Source of the DNA: Gluconobacter cadivus | GTDB lineage: Bacteria; Pseudomonadota; Alphaproteobacteria; Acetobacterales; Acetobacteraceae | Length of the DNA stretch: 64,000 nt | NCBI RefSeq assembly: GCF_015244745.1 | Contig: NZ_JABCQI010000008.1 | Span: forward strand, 1 to 64,000 | Reading direction: 5' to 3' | Shown: positions 7,050 through 14,243 of the stretch, in pieces | How positions within the stretch are numbered: position 1 is the stretch's first letter | How the letters are laid out: each line of letters opens with the position of its first letter | Program-made: the position numbers and the translations under genes | Notes under the pieces: model-generated | The model's input: only the letters and a program-made list of their open reading frames with translations | Databases searched by the model: none | What the model was told of the DNA's origin: nothing

Positions 7050-7367
7050 AACTGAAGCCCGAAATCTCTCAACACGGTAGCGAAAAACTCAAAACAGTCA
7101 AAGGCTTTGTCTTCCGATCCACGCTTCTTGCAAAGCGCCTGAGGGGAGGAGGGCGATCTTTGAGACGATAGGCGCTTGTGCGGTCCATGGGACTCCCAAC
7201 GGGCCACCGTGAACCCTTTCCGGTCCTGATCGGCCTTCAAAAGAGGGCCTAAAGCCCAAGCTGTTTTTGATGTTCGATGGAGCCTCGTGTGGTGGTCGAT
7301 TTCAAAACGGAGCGGACCCGTCAAGGAACCCTCAGGATGTTTCACGGGAATGTTTCACGGGGTTTAA

Positions 7368-7602
7368 GGGTCCCATATAGGATAGTTTGCTTTCTGCCCA
7401 AGAATGGCGGGAAACTGACATAAACTAGCAGAACTTGGCTCTATACCCGAAGCTAAAGGAGAGTGTGCCCAAGAGCCTCCTTAAAGGTCCCTTAAAGACA
7501 GCCCTATGAGAGGAGGAGCAGTGCGAGAGCACCTCCTGCCAAGGGAAGCCTTAGGACACCCTTAGAGGCTCCCTTCTCAATCCTTTGGTGTGTGTGGCTC
7601 CG
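7368..7602. repeat. Long direct repeat, copy 1
   Basis: This block of about 235 bp is repeated, with scattered changes, at 7802-8047. Landmarks in order are GGGTCCCATAT, AATGGCGG.AAACTG, a tract CTATACCCG, GAGCCTCCTTAAAGGTCCC, then the 24-bp hairpin (7514-7537), GGAAGCCTTAGGACACC and CTCAATCCTTTGGTGT. No protein is conserved through both copies, so the repeat is probably noncoding: an origin-like region, a regulatory leader or a terminator array. Confidence 0.75.
7514..7537. repeat. 24-bp hairpin element, copy 1 of 3
   Basis: The stem AGGAG..GTGC/GCACCTCCT closes on the tetraloop GAGA, with a 2-nt bulge. Identical sequence occurs at 7950-7973 in the same orientation and at 9852-9875 inverted, so it is conserved even where the surrounding repeat is not. 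Confidence 0.75.
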
Positions 7603-7627
7603 CCAGCACCTCCTGCTCATAGGAGTT

Positions 7628-7810
7628 CTAGTGACCGTCGAGCTCAACCCAACCACCATTACGGATCTTAACCCGAAGATCCCTCTGATCACTGATCCAC
7701 GCTTCGAGGGCGCAGCTCACATCCGCAACATTAAGACCGTCCTTCAGGATACCTTTCCGAACTTCAAGGGTCCCATTGCGGTGTCTGACAGAGCGCCTCA
7801 CGGGTCCCAT
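7628..7810 (-). CDS. Possible small protein between the long repeats (60 aa)
   Basis: The only frame that reads plausibly in the unique segment between the two long repeats is this minus-strand one (MGPVRRSVRHRNG onward, ending KIRNGGWVELDGH). It would start inside the edge of repeat copy 2, which could then supply its promoter. A 75-codon frame lies on the opposite strand (7592-7819) and cannot be excluded instead. No motif is recognised and no strong ribosome site is visible. Tentative only. Confidence 0.25.
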   Translation of the reverse strand: MGPVRRSVRHRNGTLEVRKGILKDGLNVADVSCALEAWISDQRDLRVKIRNGGWVELDGH

Positions 7811-8047
7811 ATGGTATAGGTTGGGTTTGGCTCAGGAATGGCGGAAAACTGCCCCGAACTAGACGAAAAGGCACCTATACCCGCCCCTTAAGGAGAGTGC
7901 GCCCTGAGAGCCTCCTTAAAGGTCCCTTTAGAGATAGCCCTATGAGAGGAGGAGCAGTGCGAGAGCACCTCCTGCTAAGGGAAGCCTTAGGACACCTTTA
8001 GAGTTCCCTAATGACTCCTCTCTCAATCCTTTGGTGTATGGCTCCGC
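7802..8047. repeat. Long direct repeat, copy 2
   Basis: This second copy of the block at 7368-7602 has the same order of landmarks, including the 24-bp hairpin at 7950-7973, which is identical between copies. It carries a short insertion before CTCAATCCTTTGGTGT. The two copies enclose about 200 bp of unique sequence. Confidence 0.75.
7950..7973. repeat. 24-bp hairpin element, copy 2 of 3
   Basis: This copy is identical to 7514-7537 and lies at the corresponding place of the second long repeat. It is not followed by a T run on either strand, so it is not a classical terminator. Confidence 0.75.
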
Positions 8048-8414
8048 ATCTAGGCGCTCCGTTTAGAGCTTGCTCAATTTCTTTGTTTCAACACTCGCAG
8101 ATCCAAACACAATAGCCGTCTATTGGGCCGAAACGGTCCTAAATGATCTTCACCACCGGAACCTAGCAAGAAGCTGAGGACGGCTCATCCCAAGCGCTAA
8201 AAGCGCCCCGAGCACTCTCCTCGGCTTCTTGGTGCGTTCTGTCGCCCATGGCTCATGCCCCTCCCTCAAAATGAATGACTGCCTGAGAAGACCTGATCTT
8301 CGATCTAGGTCTCTTTTCCTCCGTCCATAGACAGGGCGCTGGGGTGGTCGTGTCTTTTGAGGTTCAGGCAGTCGGACAGCACCATCCCACAATCCCAAAA
8401 CTTAGAAAGACCCG
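8048..8414. other. Intergenic stretch upstream of the HNH gene
   Basis: I see no convincing gene in this stretch. A minus-strand frame at 8150-8398 is Arg- and Pro-rich without a ribosome site and is probably chance. A small hairpin, AGCGCT AAAAGCGC near 8191, is nearly repeated at about 10180 inside a coding region. The promoter of the HNH operon should lie here. Confidence 0.35.
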
Positions 8415-8987
8415 ATGCACTCAGGCACTCATTCCTCAAACACGCCCATTCAAGGGCCCGGCGCTAGCACAGCGTCCACCAAGAAACCCACTTCTCTAAT
8501 CGAGCGGCTGATGGCCAGCCTCGACAAGAGCGGTCCTGTACATTCTACCCAGCCCGATAAAGGGCATTGCTGGGTCAGTTCCTATCGAAAAGTGGGAAAC
8601 GGCTATCCTCAGATATGGGGACCGAAAGCCGATGGAACCAAGGCGCGGCAATACACACACCGAGTCATGTGGGCACACCTCAACGGTCCAATCCCCTCTG
8701 ACATGGTGGTGATGCACACCTGTGATAACCGAGCGTGCTGCAATCCCGATCACCTAGAGCTAGGCACTCAGGCCGATAATATCCGCGACATGATGAAGAA
8801 AGGCAGAGCCCGCACTGGGAAGAGAATGTCTTTGTCAGAGATCGGCCATATCAAAGCGCTAAAGGCCATAGGAACCCCTGTCGCGCAGATTGCCCAACAG
8901 ATGGGCAGAGGCCTCAACACGATACGCAAAGCCGTCCGACAAGCGGCTAATCTCGGCCAGCCCGATCTGTTCGGCTTTCCAGCGTGA
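8415..8987 (+). CDS. HNH endonuclease fused to a C-terminal helix-turn-helix
   Basis: The 190-residue protein has an HNH nuclease of the phage type: an HRVMW segment (H82), GPIPSDMVVMHTCDN (H101, C103), RACCNPDHL (C108/C109, N110, H113) and the typical tail LGTQADNIRDMM. Residues about 139-175 form a resolvase-like helix-turn-helix (LSEIGHIKALKAIG.PVAQIAQQMG...IRKAV). A disordered N-terminus of 45 residues precedes the nuclease. The gene overlaps the next by 4 bases. Such proteins cut or nick DNA and, in mobile elements, can act in homing, replication or packaging. The HTH suggests site-specific binding; repeats at 7368-8047 upstream are possible targets (speculative). Confidence 0.85.
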   Translation: MHSGTHSSNTPIQGPGASTASTKKPTSLIERLMASLDKSGPVHSTQPDKGHCWVSSYRKVGNGYPQIWGPKADGTKARQYTHRVMWAHLNGPIPSDMVVMHTCDNRACCNPDHLELGTQADNIRDMMKKGRARTGKRMSLSEIGHIKALKAIGTPVAQIAQQMGRGLNTIRKAVRQAANLGQPDLFGFPA

Positions 8988-9721
8988 CCTTCTCACCAGA
9001 TGAAGTTCGCATCCGTTTCTCCATCAGGGACGGAAAGGCTTCACTCACAGATGCTCAGGACGCCCTTTACCGGGATGATCCTGAGCTGGTCTCAAGGCTC
9101 CACAAAGCCGTCATAGAGAGTCACTGGGGCCACTCAAGACTCTCTATGGGCGACTATGGCTCACTCAACGAACTGCCACTCCTGAGCGAACCTCAGGGCC
9201 TCAGAAGCAGGCGTCCTTGTCATCATGACGCCCAACCACCCACTCGGCCCCAAGCCCGGCGCAAGCGGGGCCTAACCATTCAGGAGATTGCAGGCAGAGG
9301 CGACCTATGGGGCGAGGGGCCATCACCCGACAAGGCGGCCCTCTACCGGCTGCTGGAAGAAAACTGCTGGCTTGAACGGGCTCCTTTCGGGCGTGAGCAG
9401 TGCCGATGGTTTGTCACGGACAAGGCGATAGAAGGCGGATATGGTCAGACGGTTGATCCTTCCAACCTGCACAGCCTAAAGCTCAGCGGTGGCAAGAAAT
9501 CCTTCCCGTTCCCTGTGTTCTATGAGGACAGGATGCGAGATGTGATCTGGACGCTGGGCTGGGACATTATCCTGAAGACTGTCAGTGCCTTGAAGGACAA
9601 GAAGGCCCGTCTAGCGTGGCTGCTCACTCATCACTCCTACCTCCCGAACAAAACGCTGGCTGAGCTCTCAGGAATGGGAATTGCCACAGTCGAGAGACGG
9701 AGACGGGAAAATGATGGTTAG
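8984..9721 (+). CDS. Unknown 245-aa protein with predicted winged-helix and HTH segments
   Basis: The gene starts with GTG at 8984 in a GTGA overlap with the HNH gene, so the two are coupled. Residues about 95-155 (GLTIQEIAGRGDLWGEG...LYRLLEENCWLERAPFGREQCRWFVTDK) read like a winged helix, and the C-terminus (PNKTLAELSGMGIATVERRRREN) is a clear helix-turn-helix-like end. The middle contains a basic linker (RPQARRKR). Two DNA-binding-like parts in one protein next to a nuclease suggest a replication initiator or regulator of element 2, but no family is recognised and no catalytic motif is visible. Confidence 0.7.
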   Translation: MTFSPDEVRIRFSIRDGKASLTDAQDALYRDDPELVSRLHKAVIESHWGHSRLSMGDYGSLNELPLLSEPQGLRSRRPCHHDAQPPTRPQARRKRGLTIQEIAGRGDLWGEGPSPDKAALYRLLEENCWLERAPFGREQCRWFVTDKAIEGGYGQTVDPSNLHSLKLSGGKKSFPFPVFYEDRMRDVIWTLGWDIILKTVSALKDKKARLAWLLTHHSYLPNKTLAELSGMGIATVERRRRENDG

Positions 9722-9936
9722 CAGTTATATAGACCCCAGAGGGTTCCAGAGCGGATACCTTCACATCCTTTAGGGTAGCTGAAGAAGAGGGAGCGTGCGG
9801 AAGCACCGATAGAAAGGAAGTCTTTCAAGACCCTGAAAGGCAGCCCTGAGCAGGAGGTGCTCTCGCACTGCTCCTCCTTCTTTCAAGGCACATTGAGCGA
9901 TTGCATCGCCCTGCATGAGAAAGGAACTGGTTAGGT
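9722..9936. other. Intergenic region with an inverted hairpin copy
   Basis: No gene is seen in this stretch. It holds the third, inverted copy of the 24-bp hairpin and lies between two plus-strand genes, so it probably contains the promoter of the 9937 gene. Confidence 0.4.
9852..9875. repeat. 24-bp hairpin element, copy 3 of 3 (inverted)
   Basis: The exact reverse complement of 7514-7537 and 7950-7973 lies here, preceded by CAGCCCTGAG, which resembles the CAGCCCTATGAG that precedes copy 1. On the plus strand the stem is followed by CTTCTTTC, a weak pyrimidine tract. Confidence 0.75.
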
Positions 9937-10374
9937 ATGACAAAGCCAAGTGGTGGAAGCACCCCTAAAGTGAAATGGAGACTTGAAGATGCCGAGAGCC
10001 GCCTCTGGGAAGTGGGGATAGAAGTCTCCACCATTGAGAAGATGCCCAGCGGCTATGGTTCAATCATCAGGACCCATGATGGCCGGATAGTGTGCGTCTA
10101 TGACACTGGCTCTCTGACCTGTCAGGGCAAGCTGATGGCGGATACGAAGCTCCTGTTTGAAGATCCTCCTTCAAGTCTCCCAAGCGCTGGAAGCGCCCCG
10201 AACGCCTCCATAGGAGTCCCCTCAGAGTCTGTGGAGAGCTTTTCTCTGCCTGTCTTCACTAACCCACCTGAGGGGCCTCAATCGCCTTCCAGACCGCTGG
10301 GTGAAGCGTATTCCAAGAGCCGTGTGATCGTGACAGCAGAAGGCGACTCTGGGGATGTGATGCCGTGGGACTGA
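9937..10374 (+). CDS. Unknown 145-aa protein with a compact alpha/beta N-terminus
   Basis: ATG 9937 opens a 145-codon frame (a GGAAC ribosome site is weak). Residues about 12-70 form an ordered region: WRLEDAESRLWEVGIEV, then GYGSIIRTHDGRIVCVYDTGS and QGK. The pattern 'DG.I..VYDTG....QGK' recalls small N-terminal domains seen in front of TIR-like or other nucleotide-acting proteins, but the effector part is absent here; this likeness is from memory and weak. The C-terminal half is Pro/Ser-rich and likely disordered. It is convergent with the element 2 recombinase, 13 bp apart. Function unknown; accessory cargo. Confidence 0.6.
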   Translation: MTKPSGGSTPKVKWRLEDAESRLWEVGIEVSTIEKMPSGYGSIIRTHDGRIVCVYDTGSLTCQGKLMADTKLLFEDPPSSLPSAGSAPNASIGVPSESVESFSLPVFTNPPEGPQSPSRPLGEAYSKSRVIVTAEGDSGDVMPWD

Positions 10375-10387
10375 ATGATAGAGCCTC

Positions 10388-11965
10388 TCAAGCGCTCAAA
10401 GCTCTCCTCACCGCCTCAGGTATGCCCTTCTCCGCCATACCTATGATGGCCCGGCTATAAAGCTCCCATCCGAGATCCTTTGCAGCATAGGTGTTCCCTG
10501 CAAGTGATTTGGACTCATGCCCGATCAGGCGATCCCGCACCATCTCCGTGCAAGCTGATGCGCCATTGGCATTGGCCTGCTCAAAGAAGGTGATGAAGCT
10601 CCGTCTGAAGCTGTGGAAGTCCACAATCTTGTCAGATTCTCTTCCGAGCACCCAGCGGCGAAAGTCAGGAAACCGTTTGGCGAAATAGTAGCCACGCCTC
10701 ATCCCCGGGCCGCCGGGCATACAATCTGGGAAGAGCGGAGCATCTAGGTTCTCCTCTCCGGCCTCTATGAGGCGTCTTGCAATAATGGGCTGCACAAGGG
10801 GATGGAGCGGGATGCGTCTGACAGAGTTCATTGTCTTGGCTTCCTCAGCGGTCACTTGGATGCCCCACAGAGGCCCTTCAGCCCCATCGCGGTTTAGGAT
10901 GCGTTCCACAGTGAGAGTGGCGAGTTCGTTCTGTCTTGCGCCTGTGAAGAGAGCGAGGCGCATCATATCGCTAATAGCTGGACCCCATGCCCATCTCTTG
11001 CACTTGGAAGGATCGGCTTGCAGGAGCTTCAGCAGCTCTTCTTCAGTGAAGGGGCGAACGTCAGGCTTCTGCTTCCCGGCCTTCCTCTTCAGCCCGGCGG
11101 TAGCACCTACCCACGGGTTCGGACCTTTGAGGATATGCTTCTGGATGGCGAAGTCCCACATGACCTTCAGGGGCGTGATCCGGTTCCCTGCGGTCTTGGC
11201 ACTCAACCCTCTGTCATCCATGAGCCATTCAGAGAAACCACCCAAGACCATTTCAGGCACTTCCTCGACTGTCTGGGCACGCAGAAAACCCATGAGATCC
11301 TCCGGCTCTCCAAGGCCCTGAGAATCAGCTAGGTAGCGGGAGAAGTGGTTTAGAGTGGCACGGTCTAACGAAATGACAGAGTGAGACGCATAGCTTTCTC
11401 TATCCTTCATCCAACGATCCAGAAGCAAAGAAAAAGGGGTCTGGTTTCCGAGAGCAATCTCCTTGAAGCGAACGCGGTATTGGTCTCCGTCCTTCCCAGC
11501 ACGTTCGAGCTCCTGAGCCCGGTCTTCAAGAAAGCTGTCCATGCCTTCGATAACTCGGTCTCTAGGGCTCTCAGAAACGCCGGTTTCCTTGTCGTAGGAG
11601 TCAACACTATCGGAAACAGAGCCAATCTGCCTCCGGGCTTCTAACGCCTCAGACAGCATCCGGTCTTCAGCCATCCAGTCGGGTTTCCAATGGCCGTGGA
11701 TGGGCAAGAAACCAGCCGCTACCAGTTTGGCATCCAAGTCCTCTCGCATCGCTGCAAGGGCCTTGTCGCGCCTTCTGATGGCTTCCTGTTTTTCACGGGT
11801 TCCGAGAGAGCGGACCACTTCCTGCTTAATGCCTGTCTTGGTTCCAAACGCCTTTCCGGCATCGGCCCAGCGATCACGCGGGATAGACAGACGGACAGAG
11901 TATGCTTGGCCACCTGTCCGTCTCAAGCCGTGCATATCATCATCTTCTAGCGCCTTCTTGGTCAT
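10388..11965 (-). CDS. Tyrosine recombinase (integrase) of element 2
   Basis: The 525-residue recombinase differs in type from the element 1 integrase: it has an N-terminal domain of about 170 residues instead of the P4 arm-binding fold, a SAM-like core-binding region (about 175-290) and a catalytic domain. Visible catalytic residues are R344 (TGARQNEL), H451 and R454 (HSFR), H483 (IGHESKS) and Y493. The gene starts 92 bp from the right attachment site in tRNA-Ser. Between them lie short ACTACCGAC-type repeats that may be its arm sites. It appears intact and should carry out integration and excision of element 2. Confidence 0.93.
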   Translation of the reverse strand: MTKKALEDDDMHGLRRTGGQAYSVRLSIPRDRWADAGKAFGTKTGIKQEVVRSLGTREKQEAIRRRDKALAAMREDLDAKLVAAGFLPIHGHWKPDWMAEDRMLSEALEARRQIGSVSDSVDSYDKETGVSESPRDRVIEGMDSFLEDRAQELERAGKDGDQYRVRFKEIALGNQTPFSLLLDRWMKDRESYASHSVISLDRATLNHFSRYLADSQGLGEPEDLMGFLRAQTVEEVPEMVLGGFSEWLMDDRGLSAKTAGNRITPLKVMWDFAIQKHILKGPNPWVGATAGLKRKAGKQKPDVRPFTEEELLKLLQADPSKCKRWAWGPAISDMMRLALFTGARQNELATLTVERILNRDGAEGPLWGIQVTAEEAKTMNSVRRIPLHPLVQPIIARRLIEAGEENLDAPLFPDCMPGGPGMRRGYYFAKRFPDFRRWVLGRESDKIVDFHSFRRSFITFFEQANANGASACTEMVRDRLIGHESKSLAGNTYAAKDLGWELYSRAIIGMAEKGIPEAVRRALSA

Positions 11966-11971
11966 GGAAGG

Positions 11972-12016
11972 ACTACCGACGAGATGCTACCAACATGGTA
12001 GTGGACTACTACCGAC
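11972..12016. promoter_or_regulatory. Putative recombinase arm sites, right end of element 2
   Basis: The 9-mer ACTACCGAC occurs at 11972-11980 and 12008-12016, with the variant GCTACCAAC at 11986-11994 and an inverted ACTACC at 11997-12002. The cluster sits between the recombinase start and the att core and overlaps its likely promoter, so binding there could also autoregulate the gene. Confidence 0.55.
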
Positions 12017-12057
12017 ATGTGGTCATAACTGCTTGTTTTCATTGGATATTTTGAAGA

Positions 12058-12075
12058 CTGGCGGAGAGAGTGGGA
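12058..12075. other. Attachment-site copy (att) inside tRNA-Ser
   Basis: The right copy of the 18-bp direct repeat coincides with the tRNA 3' end, so integration leaves the tRNA gene intact. It is identical to 6938-6955. Confidence 0.85.
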
Positions 12076-12149
12076 TTCGAACCCACGGTACGCTATTAAC
12101 GTACACACGCTTTCCAAGCGTGCGCCTTAAGCCGCTCGGCCATCTCTCC
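12059..12149 (-). tRNA. tRNA-Ser (anticodon GGA)
   Basis: The cloverleaf is complete: acceptor GGAGAGA pairs with TCTCTCC, the anticodon stem CACGC/GCGTG encloses TTGGAAA with anticodon GGA (reads UCC and UCU), the variable arm is long (class II) as in serine tRNAs, and the T loop TTCGAAT and an encoded CCA follow. It lies 18 bp downstream of trpF on the same strand. Its 3' end is the integration target of at least element 2 and probably both elements. Confidence 0.97.
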
Positions 12150-12167
12150 TGTCGAGCGAGGCGGTGT

Positions 12168-12824
12168 TTACGAAAGGTTTGACGTCAGATCAAGCCCCTT
12201 TCGGGCATTTGCGACAAATTTCTCAATCAGATCAGCAGATTTATAGCCCGGGGAGGCTTCAACCCCCGAAGAAACGTCCACTGCCGGGGCCTGACTTTCT
12301 CGAATTGCGTTCTGGACATTCTGGAGGGTCAGACCGCCTGCAAGCATCCAGAATGAGGGAGAGGTCCAGTTTTGCGTCAGAGACCAGTCAAATGTTCGGC
12401 CGAGCCCTCCCGGACGGTTATCTTGTGCCTGTTTTGGGGCTTCGATAACATATCCTGACATTTGTGGATCTGACGGCAGATCCGCCCTTGAGGCGATGCC
12501 ACAGGCCCGCCAGACAGGACGTCCAAAGCGGGACTGGATTTCGAGCGCACGGTCAGCGGTATCGTAAATCTGCAGGATATCCAGCGGAACTGCCTTCAGA
12601 ACCTGTTCTATCGATCTGTCATCTGCTCTGACAAAGAGGCCGACCCGAAGGGGGCCGTTTTCCTTCGCGGATGGTGTGCTATCGTGCAGCCGTGATGCCT
12701 GATCGGCCGTCACAACTCTGGGAGAGGTTTCACAGAACACGAACCCGACCCAGTCCACTTTCAGGCGGGCACAGAGCGCCATCGTCTGAACGTCCCGAAC
12801 GCCGCAGATCTTGACTCTCGTCAT
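12168..12824 (-). CDS. trpF: Phosphoribosylanthranilate isomerase
   Basis: TrpF converts N-(5-phosphoribosyl)anthranilate to the ribulose form in tryptophan synthesis, in the cytoplasm. The N-terminal KICGVRD with the catalytic Cys, the early WVGFVFCETSPR and the late LAGGL segment are family hallmarks, and 218 residues is the usual length. It overlaps pyrF by 4 bases, so the two are translated together. trpB and trpA, which often follow trpF, do not follow here: the tRNA-Ser gene and element 2 come next. Confidence 0.95.
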   Translation of the reverse strand: MTRVKICGVRDVQTMALCARLKVDWVGFVFCETSPRVVTADQASRLHDSTPSAKENGPLRVGLFVRADDRSIEQVLKAVPLDILQIYDTADRALEIQSRFGRPVWRACGIASRADLPSDPQMSGYVIEAPKQAQDNRPGGLGRTFDWSLTQNWTSPSFWMLAGGLTLQNVQNAIRESQAPAVDVSSGVEASPGYKSADLIEKFVANARKGLDLTSNLS

Positions 12825-13531
12825 ACGCTGGCGAGGTCTTCCATGATGGCTCTGGCAGCCAGAACAGGGTCGCCGGCTTTCGTGATGGGTCTGCCGACAA
12901 CGATCCAGTCCGCTCCTGCCTCGGCAGCCTGAACAGGGGTCATGATCCGTTTCTGATCGTCAGCCGCACTCCCCGCAGGACGAATACCGGGAACGACCAG
13001 AATGGGATCGTCACCCAGAGCATCGCGCAGAGGGGCTATTTCATGTGCAGAGCAGATCAGACCATCTGCGCCGGCCTGAACAGCCAGTTTCCCAAGCCTG
13101 AGCACCTGTTCCTGAGGCGTTGCATTCACACCGGTCTCAAGCAGACCTTCCGCATTCATACTGGTCAGAACGGTAACCGCCAGCAGTTTCGGGCGCTGTG
13201 TCTGTTCGGGAAAGGCCGCTTCGAGAGCTTCTCTGGAGCGCGAAATCATTTCCGTGCCGCCGCTGGCATGGATGGTCGTCAGCGTCGGCTTCAGCGGGGC
13301 AAGGGCGGCAAGACCCGATGCGACCGTATGGGGGATGTCGTGCAGTTTCAGATCCAGAAACAGCCGATGCCCCTCAGAGACCGTTTTCACGGCCTCCAAC
13401 CCGCAGGCATAAGTAAATTCAAGCCCGAGTTTGATGGCGTCGACGTCGTTTTTCAGACTGTCTGCCCAATGCTGGGCCTGAGTACGCGAAGCAGTATCAA
13501 GAGCTACGATCAGTCGTGTGCGGCGCGACAT
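12821..13531 (-). CDS. pyrF: Orotidine 5'-phosphate decarboxylase
   Basis: PyrF decarboxylates OMP to UMP, the last step of de novo pyrimidine synthesis. The N-terminal VALDTASRTQAQ, the active-site FLDLKLHDIPHTV with its Lys-Asp network, and the C-terminal VVPGIRP and VVGRPIT phosphate-binding loops are all present. At 236 residues it is a normal bacterial type I enzyme. It lies between lapA-like and trpF genes on the same strand with 8 bp and -4 bp spacing, so the three form one operon. Confidence 0.95.
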   Translation of the reverse strand: MSRRTRLIVALDTASRTQAQHWADSLKNDVDAIKLGLEFTYACGLEAVKTVSEGHRLFLDLKLHDIPHTVASGLAALAPLKPTLTTIHASGGTEMISRSREALEAAFPEQTQRPKLLAVTVLTSMNAEGLLETGVNATPQEQVLRLGKLAVQAGADGLICSAHEIAPLRDALGDDPILVVPGIRPAGSAADDQKRIMTPVQAAEAGADWIVVGRPITKAGDPVLAARAIMEDLASV

Positions 13532-13539
13532 GCTGGAAG

Positions 13540-13872
13540 TCAGACCTTTGTTTCTGGAGAAGCAACGTAAGAGGAGAGGGGAGATGTCGGGTTTTGCAGG
13601 CGGTCGAGACGCTGGTGAAGTTCCACAAGCTGGCTCTCCAGCGTGCGGACATGCTGCTCGGCCCGGCGCGCGCGTGAACGCTGTTGCATGTCACCGATCA
13701 GGCCGATCAGGAACCCGAGCAAGAGCGCAATCACGCCGACACCCAGAACAAGCGTGCCAATCGAAAGATGCCAGCCGAATGAGACCAGCCAGATAGGTTC
13801 CAGATCCGTATTGCTCAGGGCAAAAACGATCAGGACCGCAAGAAGAATAACAAGAATGAGCAATCTGAGCAT
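13540..13872 (-). CDS. LapA-domain (DUF1049) inner-membrane protein
   Basis: ATG 13872 is chosen because AGGACC lies upstream; a longer reading to 13908 lacks a ribosome site. The 110-residue product has two membrane spans: LLILVILLAVLIVFALSN near the start, and VLGVGVIALLLGFLIGLI. The NTDLEPIWLVSF segment between them is typical of LapA/YciS-like proteins. A cytoplasmic coiled coil follows (RARRAEQHVRTLESQLVELH). In enteric bacteria the family works with LapB in controlling LPS synthesis; here that role is only inferred. It precedes pyrF by 8 bp. Confidence 0.85.
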   Translation of the reverse strand: MLRLLILVILLAVLIVFALSNTDLEPIWLVSFGWHLSIGTLVLGVGVIALLLGFLIGLIGDMQQRSRARRAEQHVRTLESQLVELHQRLDRLQNPTSPLSSYVASPETKV

Positions 13873-14243
13873 GAATAAGGTCCTATCGTGCTGTCTGCAG
13901 CGCAACAAGGCGTGCGGGCAGGAAGAATGTTTCCCTGTCAGCAGTCATGATGTTCGCAGAGGGACACATCATGCGCCCGTGCTGACCGTTTGCAGGAGGG
14001 CGATATCGTTGCCAGCATATCTCAGAAGATCCATGACTGCACGAGTGAGGGAATAAAGCACTCCACTTTTCCCTGAAAACTGAGGAGCTTTTCCAGAAAC
14101 AGGTCTGTTGGACGAAAGATGCATTGAAATCGCCCCGCTGGTCAAAACTGCGACATCGTGACAGAGTGCATGGCACCACATTTCATTGCATTTCAGTGCA
14201 ATACGGAATGAAAAAGGTCATGACCGCATGAGGATGCTAGCCA
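13873..14243. other. Intergenic region between lapA-like and secB
   Basis: About 370 bp lie between divergent genes. Short frames on both strands have no ribosome site or sensible composition. The region should hold both promoters; I see no clear operator, riboswitch or repeat. Confidence 0.4.

Larger units (their letters stand above)
6938..12075. mobile_element. Integrated element 2 (about 5.1 kb) in tRNA-Ser
   Basis: The element is bounded by 18-bp direct repeats derived from the tRNA-Ser 3' end. It contains a tyrosine recombinase beside the right att, a repeat-rich left third, an HNH-HTH gene overlapping a 245-residue unknown, and a 145-residue unknown. No structural phage genes, portal, capsid or recognisable plasmid replication gene are seen. 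Size and content fit a phage satellite or small integrative island. The base composition and codon use differ moderately from the core genes to the right. Boundaries are well supported; the element class is inferred. Confidence 0.8.

Noticed and set aside
7013-7345. Minus-strand frame of 110 codons at the left end of element 2
   Set aside because: It starts with GTG, is very Arg/Ser-rich and runs across the putative arm sites; no motif or ribosome site.
7368-8047. CRISPR-like array
   Set aside because: Only two long, diverged copies exist, with unequal spacing and no cas genes.
8150-8398. Minus-strand frame of 82 codons
   Set aside because: Arg- and Pro-rich with no ribosome site, upstream of and opposite to the HNH gene; likely chance.
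13883-14179. Minus-strand frames between lapA-like gene and secB
   Set aside because: Composition is unlike a protein (many Ser, Cys, Arg), there is no ribosome site, and two overlapping frames compete in the same interval.
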